Numbered from the stretch's first letter, positions 1-5,325 are shown. The stretch: DNA of 5,325 bases from JAJYVT01 sp036796435 (GCA_036796435.1 DAIRCY010000127.1:1-5325); one strand, 5' to 3'. Notes: a model not told the origin generated them from the letters alone. Made by a program: numbers and translations.

Positions 1-252
1 CAGCGCCTCCGAGAGCGCGGCGGCCTCGTCCGGCGACAGCTCCACGACGAGGCGCGCGTGGTGTGCACCGGCGACTCCCGTGCACGAGCCCGAGCTCGCG
101 GCGGACGAATTCGTGCCGCCGCCTGCCGCGGTGCTCGCCGGACTGTTGCCGCAGGCAGCGGCGAGCACGCCGCCGAAGCACAACAGTGCGGCGAGCGCTG
201 GGACGCGCACGCGCGCGCCGACGGAAGGTTTGTAGTTCGAACCGCGGACCAT
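1..252 (-). CDS. B12-riboswitch-controlled lipoprotein, N-terminal part
   Basis: The first 84 codons of a minus-strand gene are present; the C-terminal part lies beyond the left edge. Translation starts MVRGSNYKPSVGARVRVPAL. It shows a basic N-region (K8, R14, R16), a hydrophobic stretch at about 19-33, and a lipobox-like VLAAACG with the predicted lipidated Cys34. A Ser/Gly/Ala/Thr-rich linker follows (about 36-57), typical of an exported lipoprotein tethered outside the membrane. The folded domain is only beginning (ARLVVELSPDEAAAL, 66-80), so its family cannot be named. The ATG at 252 was chosen because GGAGGAG lies 8 nt upstream. The gene follows a cobalamin riboswitch, so a role in corrinoid or cobalt uptake is inferred. 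A DUF4430-type (transcobalamin-like) domain is one possibility but cannot be verified here. The signal peptide and start are well supported; the function is not. Confidence 0.8.
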   Translation of the reverse strand, partial: MVRGSNYKPSVGARVRVPALAALLCFGGVLAAACGNSPASTAAGGGTNSSAASSGSCTGVAGAHHARLVVELSPDEAAALSEAL

Positions 253-297
253 GCCACTCGCTCCTCCGGGGTGCTCTCGCCCCTTTTGTCGGGAGGG
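253..297 (-). promoter_or_regulatory. Riboswitch expression platform with sequestrable ribosome binding site
   Basis: This leader lies between the aptamer and the lipoprotein ATG. A strong Shine-Dalgarno sequence, GGAGGAG, sits at 267-261 on the minus strand, 8 nt from the start codon. A complementary CCTCC at 296-292 can form five base pairs with GGAGG (267-263). Between them a small GGGG/CCCC hairpin (283-280 with 271-268) would bring the two arms together. No T-rich terminator tract is present. The simplest reading is control of translation initiation: ligand binding would free the CCTCC arm to hide the ribosome binding site. The pairing was found by eye and no folding energy was calculated. 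Confidence 0.55.
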
Positions 298-462
298 CAG
301 CGGTCAGTATCCTGACTCCGGATCATCGCTCCCCTCGACCTTCCAGCCCTTTCGAGCCGTGGTCTGTGGCGAGGGTCGCTCCCCGATCACAGTGGCGGCA
401 CCGTGCCGGACTTGCACCGGCTTCCTGGGTCCGCTGCCCTGTGTCGAGCAGATGGTACCGCA
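297..462 (-). promoter_or_regulatory. Cobalamin (B12) riboswitch aptamer
   Basis: Read on the minus strand, the conserved cobalamin-riboswitch blocks appear in the correct order. The P1 5' arm GCGGT is at 461-457, followed by the CCGGTGCAAGTCCGG hairpin at 420-406. The core GCCACTGTGA lies at 396-387, then a GATGATCCG segment, and the B12 box AGTCAGGATACTGACC at 317-302. The P1 3' arm ACCGC (304-300) pairs perfectly with GCGGT. The order, the spacing and the B12-box match are those of known cobalamin aptamers in GC-rich bacteria. The RNA would sense adenosylcobalamin or a related corrinoid and normally lowers expression of the gene after it, here the lipoprotein starting at 252. End coordinates are approximate to a few bases. 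Confidence 0.93.
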
Positions 463-468
463 GGCGGC

Positions 469-478
469 GCGGTAGCGT
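469..478 (+). promoter_or_regulatory. Putative leaderless promoter (-10) for the moxR operon
   Basis: GCGGTAGCGT contains a TANNNT-type -10 hexamer (TAGCGT, 473-478). It ends exactly 8 nt before the GTG start codon at 487, so transcription would begin at or almost at the start codon. No good Shine-Dalgarno sequence precedes the gene (only AGG at 480-482, too close), which fits a leaderless mRNA, common in actinobacteria. The same 10-mer with one base changed sits at the same distance from the fabI start. No convincing -35 box was seen. Confidence 0.5.
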
Positions 479-486
479 CAGGTGTC

Positions 487-1446
487 GTGCACTCGACGGG
501 GACCCCCGAACCGCTGGCGCGCCTCCGTGCTGCCGTCGCCACCGTGGTCGTCGGGAAGGACGACGTCGTCGACCTCCTGCTCGTCGCGCTCCTCTGTCGC
601 GGCCACGTCCTCGTCGAAGACGTGCCGGGTGTCGGGAAGACCTTGCTCGCACGATCGCTCGCCACCGCCATGGGCTGCGGCTTTCGGCGAGTGCAGTTCA
701 CCCCGGACGTCCTGCCGTCCGACGTCACCGGTTCGAGCATCTTCGACCAGCGGACGGCCCAATTCGAGTTCAGGCCCGGGCCGATCTTCACGCCGGTCCT
801 GCTCGCCGACGAGATCAACCGGGCGACGCCGCGGACCCAGTCCGCCCTGCTCGAAGCGATGGAGGAGCGCCAGGTGACCGTCGACGGGAAGACCCTGCCG
901 CTGCCCGCCCCGTTCTTGGTGCTGGCCACGCAGAACCCGATCGAGCTCGAGGGGACGTTCGCGCTCCCCGAGGCACAGCTCGACCGGTTTCTCGTCCGGG
1001 TCGCGCCCGGCTATCCGAGCGCCGACGAAGAGGACGAGATGCTGCGCCGGTTCGGCCACGACGACCCTGCGAGCCGGCTTTCCGCGGTGACCTCGCCCGG
1101 CGAGATCGTGGCACTGCAGGCGCGCCGCGGTGACGTCGTCGTCGGGGACGCGGTACGCGCGTATCTCCTCGACGTGGTCCGCGCCACGCGGAGGGACGAC
1201 CGGCTGGCTCTCGGTGCGAGCCCGCGGGCGGCGCTCGCGCTCTACCGCGCCGCGCAGGCGAGCGCGCTCCTCGACGGACGATCTTTCGTCATTCCCGACG
1301 ATGTGAAGCTGCTGGCCTCCTCGGTCCTCGCACACCGGCTCCTCCTTCGTGCCGACGCGCGCCTTCGCGGCGAGACCCCCGAGCGCATCGTCGCCGACGT
1401 GGTCGCCGCTGCGCCGGTCCCCGTCGAGGACGAGATCGCGCTCTAG
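487..1446 (+). CDS. moxR: MoxR-family AAA+ ATPase
   Basis: A 319-residue cytoplasmic AAA+ ATPase of the MoxR family (AAA_3 core plus C-terminal lid), complete and of usual family length. Visible motifs are Walker A PGVGKT (47-52), Walker B LLADEINRA (105-113), sensor 1 ATQNP (147-151), the arginine-finger region LDRF (165-168) and sensor 2 GASPRA (243-248). MoxR ATPases are thought to act as chaperones that help activate or assemble membrane or secreted partners, usually encoded beside them. Here it is the first gene of an operon with a DUF58 protein (15-bp gap) and a DUF4129 membrane protein. The GTG at 487 is preferred over an in-frame ATG at 403: homology begins soon after it, and the longer form would run antisense through the riboswitch. 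The specific substrate is unknown. Family assignment is very secure; the start is likely. Confidence 0.95.
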   Translation: MHSTGTPEPLARLRAAVATVVVGKDDVVDLLLVALLCRGHVLVEDVPGVGKTLLARSLATAMGCGFRRVQFTPDVLPSDVTGSSIFDQRTAQFEFRPGPIFTPVLLADEINRATPRTQSALLEAMEERQVTVDGKTLPLPAPFLVLATQNPIELEGTFALPEAQLDRFLVRVAPGYPSADEEDEMLRRFGHDDPASRLSAVTSPGEIVALQARRGDVVVGDAVRAYLLDVVRATRRDDRLALGASPRAALALYRAAQASALLDGRSFVIPDDVKLLASSVLAHRLLLRADARLRGETPERIVADVVAAAPVPVEDEIAL

Positions 1447-1461
1447 GCGCCGGATCGGGGA

Positions 1462-2724
1462 GTGGGCGTGGGCGGAGCACGCGGTCGTGTCGGCCGCATC
1501 GGCCGGATCGACGGCGAGTGGCGGGTCGCGGCGGCCGGCGCCGCATTGGCGATCGTCGGCTGGGTCGTCCACGGCAGGTACCTCGCGGCGGCCGGCGTCC
1601 TGGTCGTCCTCACCTCCGTCCTCTTGTGGATGTGGGGCCGCGGCTCGCTCGCCGGTGTCGACTACACGCGCACGATGTCGAGGAAGCGGGCGACCTTCGG
1701 CGAAGAGGTGACGCTGGACATCGAGCTCGTGAACGACAAGTGCGTCCCCCTCACGTGGGTCCACGTCCGCGAACAGGTGCCGGCGGCCTTGACGATCCGG
1801 GGCGGCACGGTCGTCCCCGCCGGGTGGCGCACAGAGCTCCAGATCGTGGTGTCGATGCTTCCGTACCAAAGGGTGCGCCGGCGCCTCACCGTCAGCTGCG
1901 ACCGACGCGGTGAGCACCTCTTCGGACCCGCGGAGCTGTCGTCGGGGACGCCGCTCGGCACGCGCCAGCAGACCCGGGAGGTCCGCAACGAGACGACGCT
2001 CCTCGTCTATCCCAAGGTGGTGCCGCTCGCCACCGCGCTCCTCGCCGCGCGGGTACCGATCGCGGAGAGGCGGGTCCGTCGCAGCCTCGCGCTCGACCCG
2101 ACGCGCGTCGCCGGTGTCCGCGTCTACCAGCCAGGCGACCCCGTCCGCCACGTGGACTGGCGAGCGAGCGCGCGTCAAGGATCGCTTCTCGTGCGGGTGC
2201 ACGAGCCGGCGACGACGCTCGGGGTTGCGATGTTCGTCGACCTCCTTCCCCCCGCGCGCGCGACGGTGAACGTCGCCCCCGACATCACCGAGCTCGTCGT
2301 CTCGGTCGCAGCCAGCGTCTTGTCGCATCTCGTCGGCGCCGGCGTTCCGACGGGGATCTTCGTCAACGGCACCTCACGCGGGCGGCTCGTGGGGGTGCCG
2401 ACCTCAGGAGGAGGGAGCTCGCTGCCCACGATGCTCGAGGCCCTCGCCAGGGTGACGACCGTGTCCGCGGTGCCGCTCGAGCGGGTCCTCCTGGAACAGG
2501 CGCCCCGACTCGGTGCCGGCACGAGCGCCCTCATCGTCGCGTCCGATTTCTCCGGTGACACCGTGGCCGCCGTCGCCGACCTGCGACGCCGCGCGGCGGT
2601 GAGCGCGATCTGGGTGTCGAGCGACAAGGGCCACTCGCCCGACCCCGGCGCGGTCGACGCCCTCTGGGAGGTCCCCTACGACTCGGGTTGGAAAGACCGT
2701 GACGTCCTCGAGCTCACCGGGTAG
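1462..2724 (+). CDS. DUF58 domain membrane protein, MoxR partner
   Basis: A 420-residue protein. Two hydrophobic segments near the N-terminus (about 21-38 and 40-58) form a membrane hairpin. A beta-rich middle region with a Tyr-Pro strand (LVYPKVVPL, 181-189) follows. The DUF58 signature lies at about 218-246: YQPGDPVRHVDWRASARQG then LLVRVHE. After it comes a von Willebrand A-like fold starting VAMFVDLLPPA (255-265). This order is standard for DUF58 proteins encoded after MoxR ATPases. The metal-site motif DxSxS is degenerate (DLLPP), so metal-dependent adhesion is doubtful. The gene starts 15 bp after moxR and its end overlaps the next gene by 26 bp, so the three are probably translated together. 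A second GTG at 1468 has better spacing from the GGGGAG at 1457-1462 and may be the true start, removing two residues. The family is secure; the molecular role is not established. Confidence 0.93.
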   Translation: MGVGGARGRVGRIGRIDGEWRVAAAGAALAIVGWVVHGRYLAAAGVLVVLTSVLLWMWGRGSLAGVDYTRTMSRKRATFGEEVTLDIELVNDKCVPLTWVHVREQVPAALTIRGGTVVPAGWRTELQIVVSMLPYQRVRRRLTVSCDRRGEHLFGPAELSSGTPLGTRQQTREVRNETTLLVYPKVVPLATALLAARVPIAERRVRRSLALDPTRVAGVRVYQPGDPVRHVDWRASARQGSLLVRVHEPATTLGVAMFVDLLPPARATVNVAPDITELVVSVAASVLSHLVGAGVPTGIFVNGTSRGRLVGVPTSGGGSSLPTMLEALARVTTVSAVPLERVLLEQAPRLGAGTSALIVASDFSGDTVAAVADLRRRAAVSAIWVSSDKGHSPDPGAVDALWEVPYDSGWKDRDVLELTG

Positions 2725-4273
2725 CTCGCCGCGCCTCGGGGGCGTCGGGCCGGCGGCCCTGCTCCTGCTCTCGGAGGCCGCGTGGGGGACGCTCGTCGTC
2801 GGCGCGCTCGCCAACGGGACGGCAGGCCCCCACCGACCCAAGCTCGACCTCCCGTATCTCGCGTTCGCGCTCCCCGCGCTCGCCGCGCTCGTGATCGTCT
2901 CCCTCGGTCGAGGGCGACCGGGTGCAGATCGGTCAGGGCCGCGCCGGTGGGCTCGCCGACTGGCAGTGGCGGCGGCGGTGGTGCTCGGGGTCGCGCTGAG
3001 CGCGGGCCTCGTCGCATCCTCCAGTTCGTCCGGGACCACCTGGGCGGTCGCGTTCCATCCCTGGACCCTCCCTGCGCACCACCTGTTGGCGAGCCGGGCC
3101 GCGCGGTGGGGGTGGGGGATCGCGATCCTCGGCTGGGCGCGGGGGAGCTGGGCCGCCTTGGCCCCGCCCTCCCTGCGCCAGTCGGCGACGTCCCTCCTTC
3201 TCGGCGCTCTTGTCTTCCTCTTCGTCTTCGCCCACCAGATCGGCGCGAGCTCGACCGGCTTCCGCCGTGCCACGGGGGACGCCGGTTGGTTGCTCTTCGT
3301 GTACTTCCCCGTCGGCGGCACCGCAGCTGCGTGGGCGCACGAACGGGGTGTCGAACGACGGGCCCTGCGAACGTCGGGAACCGCCCCGAGCGGCGCATGG
3401 CTGGCGGTGTTGACCCTTCCGCTCGCCGTGGTCGCAGTGGTGGCACTCGCCGTCGGCGGCGCCGCGACGGTCGTCGGGCCCGCAGCGGCCCGGGTGGGGC
3501 GCCTGATCGGCTCCGGGCTGAGCGCGGCCGGGGACTGGGTCTTCAGCCACCTTCCCCAGATCTCGCCACCACGCGGGAAGGCCCTCAAGCTGACATTGCC
3601 AAAGACACGGCTCGGCCACCGCCACGCGCCGCTCGCGTCCTCCCACCCGAGCGCGCTCGGCATCGCCCTCCTCTGCCTTCTGTGCCTGCTCCTCCTCGGG
3701 CTGCTCGCGCTCGGTGTGCGAGCGTCCGTGCGGTGGGCGCGCCGGTTGCGTCGCCGCCGCGAGGTGGAGGTCGACGAGGAGCGGGAGTCGGTCTTCTCCT
3801 GGGGCCATCTCGGCGACCAGGTCAGGCGTGCGCTCCTCGGACTCTCGACATGGCTGGTCGGGCTGCTCCGGCGCACGCGCCGAGCGGATGCGACCGTGCC
3901 GCCGGGCACGGCGCCGCAGGCACACGGGCACGCCGACCCGGTCCGCTCGGCGTATCGTCGGCTCCTCAGCGCGGCGAGCTCGGCTCAACGCGGACGAACG
4001 TCGTCGGAGACGCCGCGAGAGCTCGCCCGGCGGCTCACCTCGCTGCCCGAGCTCGAACGGCTGGGCACGCCGGAGCTTCGCTCGCTCACCGCCGCGTACG
4101 AAGGGGTCCGCTACGCCGGCCTCGACGCGGAGCCGTATGCGGACCGGGCCGCGTCGGATGCCGAGGTGCTCGCCCGCGCCCTCGTCGGCGCGACTCCGAG
4201 GACAGGTGTCGCATCGGGGCAGCCTGCACCGGAGCGAGACCCGGGGCCAAGGCCTTCGCCGCCGAGCCGCTGA
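2699..4273 (+). CDS. Multi-pass membrane protein with C-terminal DUF4129 domain (TgpA-like, no transglutaminase)
   Basis: A 524-residue membrane protein. About eight hydrophobic segments are seen at roughly 17-38, 50-69, 87-107, 138-156 (weak), 163-182, 195-213, 231-258 and 319-343. A basic stretch (RRLRRRRE, 348-355) and an acidic ERESVFSW linker (361-368) follow the last one. A DUF4129-type domain occupies about 412-496: DPVRSAYRRLL, then ETPRELARRL (437-446) and YEGVRY (467-472). The Pro/Arg-rich tail is probably disordered. In many MoxR/DUF58 operons the third protein is TgpA-like, with a transglutaminase core between its membrane parts. Here only about 60 residues lie between the last two helices, and the only cysteines (326, 329) are inside the final helix, so no such enzyme is present. 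The GTG at 2699 has GGAAAG just upstream and overlaps the DUF58 gene by 26 bp. The domain call is good; the function is unknown. Confidence 0.85.
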   Translation: MTSSSSPGSSPRLGGVGPAALLLLSEAAWGTLVVGALANGTAGPHRPKLDLPYLAFALPALAALVIVSLGRGRPGADRSGPRRWARRLAVAAAVVLGVALSAGLVASSSSSGTTWAVAFHPWTLPAHHLLASRAARWGWGIAILGWARGSWAALAPPSLRQSATSLLLGALVFLFVFAHQIGASSTGFRRATGDAGWLLFVYFPVGGTAAAWAHERGVERRALRTSGTAPSGAWLAVLTLPLAVVAVVALAVGGAATVVGPAAARVGRLIGSGLSAAGDWVFSHLPQISPPRGKALKLTLPKTRLGHRHAPLASSHPSALGIALLCLLCLLLLGLLALGVRASVRWARRLRRRREVEVDEERESVFSWGHLGDQVRRALLGLSTWLVGLLRRTRRADATVPPGTAPQAHGHADPVRSAYRRLLSAASSAQRGRTSSETPRELARRLTSLPELERLGTPELRSLTAAYEGVRYAGLDAEPYADRAASDAEVLARALVGATPRTGVASGQPAPERDPGPRPSPPSR

Positions 4274-4280
4274 CGGGTCC

Positions 4281-5063
4281 TCAGGCGCCGACGGCGTGTG
4301 CGCCGCCGTCGACGTGCAGCATCTCGCCGGTCGTCATCGGCAGCCAGTCAGACAGCAGCGCGACGCACGCCTTGCCGACCGGGGTCGGGTCGCGCACGTC
4401 CCATCCGAGCGGAGCCCGGTTTCCCCAGGAGTCCTCGAACGTCGAGAAGCCCGGGATCGACTTCGCCGCCATCGTCCTCACGGGGCCTGCGGCGATCAGG
4501 TTCACCCGGATCCCCTTCGGGCCGAGCTCCTTGGCGAGGTAGCGGGTCAGCGACTCGAGGGCAGCCTTCGCCACCCCCATCCAGTCGTAGGCGGGCCACG
4601 CGACGGTCGCGTCGAAGTCGAGGGAGACGACCGACGCGCCACCGTCCGCCCCCGAGGCCTCGAGCAGCGGGAGGAAGGCCCCGACGAGGGCCTTGAGCGA
4701 GTACGCCGACACGTTGAGAGCGACCGAGACGTCGTCCCAGTCCGCAGCGAACATCCCCGACCCGAGGCAGTTCGGCGGCGCGTAGCCGATGGAGTGGAGA
4801 AGTCCGTCCAGCCGTCCCCAACGTGCCGAGAGCTCGGCCGCCGCCGCGGTCAGCTGTTCGGGCTTGGTGACGTCGATCTCGAGCACGTCGGGCTCGACGG
4901 GAAGCTTCCGCGCGGTGCGCCGGGTGAGCGACAGGCCACGCCCGAACCCCTGCAGCACGATCTGCGCGCCCTCGCTCATCGCGGCGTGCGCCGCAGCGAA
5001 GGCGAGCGAGTCGTCGGTGAGGACGCCGGTGACGAGAATACGTTTCCCTTCGAGGATGCCCAC
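4281..5063 (-). CDS. fabI: Enoyl-[acyl-carrier-protein] reductase, InhA/FabI type
   Basis: A complete 260-residue cytoplasmic short-chain dehydrogenase/reductase that reduces trans-2-enoyl-ACP with NADH, the last step of each type II fatty-acid elongation cycle. It is closer to mycobacterial InhA than to E. coli FabI: it begins GILEGKRILVTGVLTDDSLA (2-21, nucleotide-binding loop) and has DV at 64-65, SIG at 91-93 and LDFDA (148-152). The catalytic residues are Tyr159 and Lys166 (Y-x6-K), with Phe150 at the InhA Phe149 position. GPVRTMA (193-199) and the end LPMTTGEMLHVDGGAHA are also typical. The substrate-binding loop between RTMAAKSI and SWGNRAPLGW is about ten residues shorter than recalled for InhA, suggesting ordinary chain lengths rather than mycolate precursors. 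The GTG start lacks a Shine-Dalgarno sequence but has a leaderless-type promoter. The gene stands alone, without fabG on this side. Confidence 0.96.
   Translation of the reverse strand: MGILEGKRILVTGVLTDDSLAFAAAHAAMSEGAQIVLQGFGRGLSLTRRTARKLPVEPDVLEIDVTKPEQLTAAAAELSARWGRLDGLLHSIGYAPPNCLGSGMFAADWDDVSVALNVSAYSLKALVGAFLPLLEASGADGGASVVSLDFDATVAWPAYDWMGVAKAALESLTRYLAKELGPKGIRVNLIAAGPVRTMAAKSIPGFSTFEDSWGNRAPLGWDVRDPTPVGKACVALLSDWLPMTTGEMLHVDGGAHAVGA
4289..4311. terminator. Candidate bidirectional hairpin at the convergent gene ends
   Basis: CGACGGCG (4289-4296) and CGCCGTCG (4304-4311) form a perfect 8-bp inverted repeat around a 7-nt loop. It begins 16 bp after the stop of the DUF4129 gene and lies within the last codons of fabI. 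No T-tract follows on either strand, so it would be an atypical terminator. On the fabI strand it encodes the conserved VDGGAHA end, so the symmetry may be a by-product of coding sequence. Confidence 0.3.
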
Positions 5064-5071
5064 GGGCGGCG

Positions 5072-5081
5072 AGGCTACCGC
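5072..5081 (-). promoter_or_regulatory. Putative leaderless promoter (-10) for fabI
   Basis: Read on the minus strand, GCGGTAGCCT holds a TANNNT hexamer (TAGCCT, 5077-5072) that ends 8 nt before the fabI GTG at 5063. No ribosome binding site lies between them (CGCCGCCC). Both sequence and spacing match the element before moxR, with nine of ten bases the same. A convincing -35 box was not seen. Assignment as a promoter is an inference from this repetition and from the actinobacterial leaderless pattern. Confidence 0.5.
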
Positions 5082-5093
5082 CCCGCGTGAGGC

Positions 5094-5123
5094 CCGACGG
5101 AGTGGGCTCGTCCCATCCGTCGG
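5094..5123. repeat. Inverted repeat in the fabI/npdG divergent promoter region
   Basis: CCGACGGA (5094-5101) and TCCGTCGG (5116-5123) form a perfect 8-bp inverted repeat. TGGG (5103-5106) and CCCA (5112-5115) extend it inside, after a one-base bulge (G5102), leaving a 5-base centre. Arm centres are 22 bp apart, about two helical turns, which suits binding of a dimeric regulator. It lies upstream of both proposed -10 elements and has no T-tract, so an operator is more likely than a terminator. No regulator is encoded in the window. Confidence 0.6.
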
Positions 5124-5145
5124 CCGTAGTCTCGACGTCGCCGGT

Positions 5146-5151
5146 TAGGTT
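5146..5151 (+). promoter_or_regulatory. Putative -10 element for npdG
   Basis: TAGGTT fits the TANNNT pattern and lies 26 bp before the GTG at 5178. This leaves room for a short leader of about 20 nt carrying the ribosome binding site at 5164-5170. TAGTCT at 5127-5132 is an alternative. No clear -35 box is visible, so this is a weak call. Confidence 0.3.
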
Positions 5152-5163
5152 GCCTCGGACCCT

Positions 5164-5170
5164 GGAGGGG
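5164..5170 (+). promoter_or_regulatory. Ribosome binding site that fixes the npdG start
   Basis: GGAGGGG is followed by a 7-nt spacer and the GTG at 5178. This settles the start in favour of 5178 rather than the out-of-frame GTG at 5170. It contrasts with moxR and fabI, which lack a usable site. Confidence 0.75.
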
Positions 5171-5177
5171 TGAGCGC

Positions 5178-5325
5178 GTGGACGTCGGGATCATCGGAGG
5201 AACGGGGCCGGCCGGCCGCGGGCTCGGGCTGCGGCTCGCCCTCGCCGGGATGTCCGTGGGCATCGGCTCACGGGACCCCGCGCGGGCCGGCGGGATCGTC
5301 GAGGAGATGACCGCCCTGTGGGCGG
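5178..5325 (+). CDS. npdG: NADPH-dependent F420 reductase (F420H2:NADP+ oxidoreductase), N-terminal part
   Basis: The first 49 codons are present; the gene runs off the right edge. The protein starts MDVGIIGGTGPAGRGLGLRL, a Rossmann fold with the glycine-rich GGTGPAG loop (7-13). The next beta strand ends in GSRDPARA (30-37). The GSR turn, with a basic residue at 36, is the NADP-phosphate recognition pattern of the Fno/NpdG family; Ser31, Arg32 and a basic residue at 36 match what is recalled of the archaeal enzyme. The enzyme passes hydride between NADPH and the deazaflavin coenzyme F420 in the cytoplasm, so the host should make F420. A strong ribosome binding site supports the GTG start. 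The gene is divergent from fabI and shares the intergenic palindrome with it. A related NADP-binding oxidoreductase is the main alternative, because only the N-terminal part is visible. Confidence 0.85.
   Translation, partial: MDVGIIGGTGPAGRGLGLRLALAGMSVGIGSRDPARAGGIVEEMTALWA

Noticed and set aside
403..486. Upstream in-frame ATG at 403 that would extend MoxR by 28 residues
   Set aside because: The added residues do not resemble the family and would be encoded antisense to the conserved riboswitch core. GTG 487 has a fitting leaderless promoter.
58..1133. Plus-strand frames through the riboswitch and lipoprotein region
   Set aside because: Arg-rich with no motifs. The same bases are explained by the riboswitch, a signal peptide on the minus strand, and MoxR in another frame.
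478..2328. Long minus-strand open frame opposite moxR and the DUF58 gene (616 codons)
   Set aside because: Arg/Asp/Gly-rich composition with no domain motifs, and it fully overlaps two well-supported genes. This is a GC-rich shadow frame.
2404..3909. Minus-strand open frame opposite the DUF4129 gene (501 codons)
   Set aside because: Low-complexity Arg/Ala/Ser/Pro product without recognisable motifs, mirroring a clear membrane protein on the other strand.
3714..5090. Plus-strand open frame across the DUF4129 gene end and all of fabI (458 codons)
   Set aside because: It crosses two supported genes in a different frame or strand and has an Arg-rich composition typical of shadows.
5170..5172. 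GTG at 5170 as an alternative start in the npdG region
   Set aside because: It is out of frame with the clear IIGGTG Rossmann motif and overlaps the ribosome binding site used by GTG 5178.
1..5325. CRISPR arrays, tRNA or rRNA genes, insertion sequences, phage or defence genes
   Set aside because: No regularly spaced repeats, tRNA-like cloverleaf, transposase motifs or terminal repeats were seen. The content is ordinary chromosomal genes.

Overview
The window is GC-rich throughout and gene-dense. Five of its six genes start with GTG. An InhA-like enoyl reductase, an F420/NADPH reductase, an apparent leaderless promoter pattern and an actinobacterial-style B12 riboswitch all point to an actinomycete-related bacterium (phylum Actinomycetota). 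A deep lineage such as Acidimicrobiia is a guess from gene style and was not tested.

Layout. (1) Positions 1-462, minus strand: a cobalamin riboswitch (about 297-462), a translation-control leader, and the first 84 codons of a secreted lipoprotein that runs off the left edge. Nothing else is seen in this stretch. (2) Positions 469-4273, plus strand: a tight three-gene operon. It encodes a MoxR-type AAA+ ATPase, a DUF58 membrane protein, and a multi-pass membrane protein ending in a DUF4129 domain. Gaps are 15 bp between the first two genes and a 26-bp overlap between the last two. This is the widespread MoxR/DUF58/TgpA-like module, but the third gene has no transglutaminase domain. (3) Positions 4281-5063, minus strand: an InhA/FabI-type enoyl-ACP reductase, convergent with the operon and separated from it by only 7 bp. 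(4) Positions 5064-5177: a divergent promoter region with a strong 8-bp-arm inverted repeat. (5) Positions 5178-5325, plus strand: the start of an F420-dependent NADP reductase (npdG), cut by the right edge.

How the parts fit. The MoxR/DUF58/DUF4129 proteins probably act together at the membrane as a chaperone-like ATPase with two membrane partners; the substrate is unknown. The reductase carries out the last step of each fatty-acid elongation cycle. NpdG exchanges electrons between NADPH and coenzyme F420. The riboswitch predicts that the lipoprotein is made when cobalamin is scarce, so it is probably involved in corrinoid or cobalt acquisition.

No clearly new multi-gene system is visible. 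The points most worth following are the B12-controlled lipoprotein of unknown family, the transglutaminase-less third gene, two near-identical leaderless-type promoters (moxR and fabI), and the palindrome between fabI and npdG.
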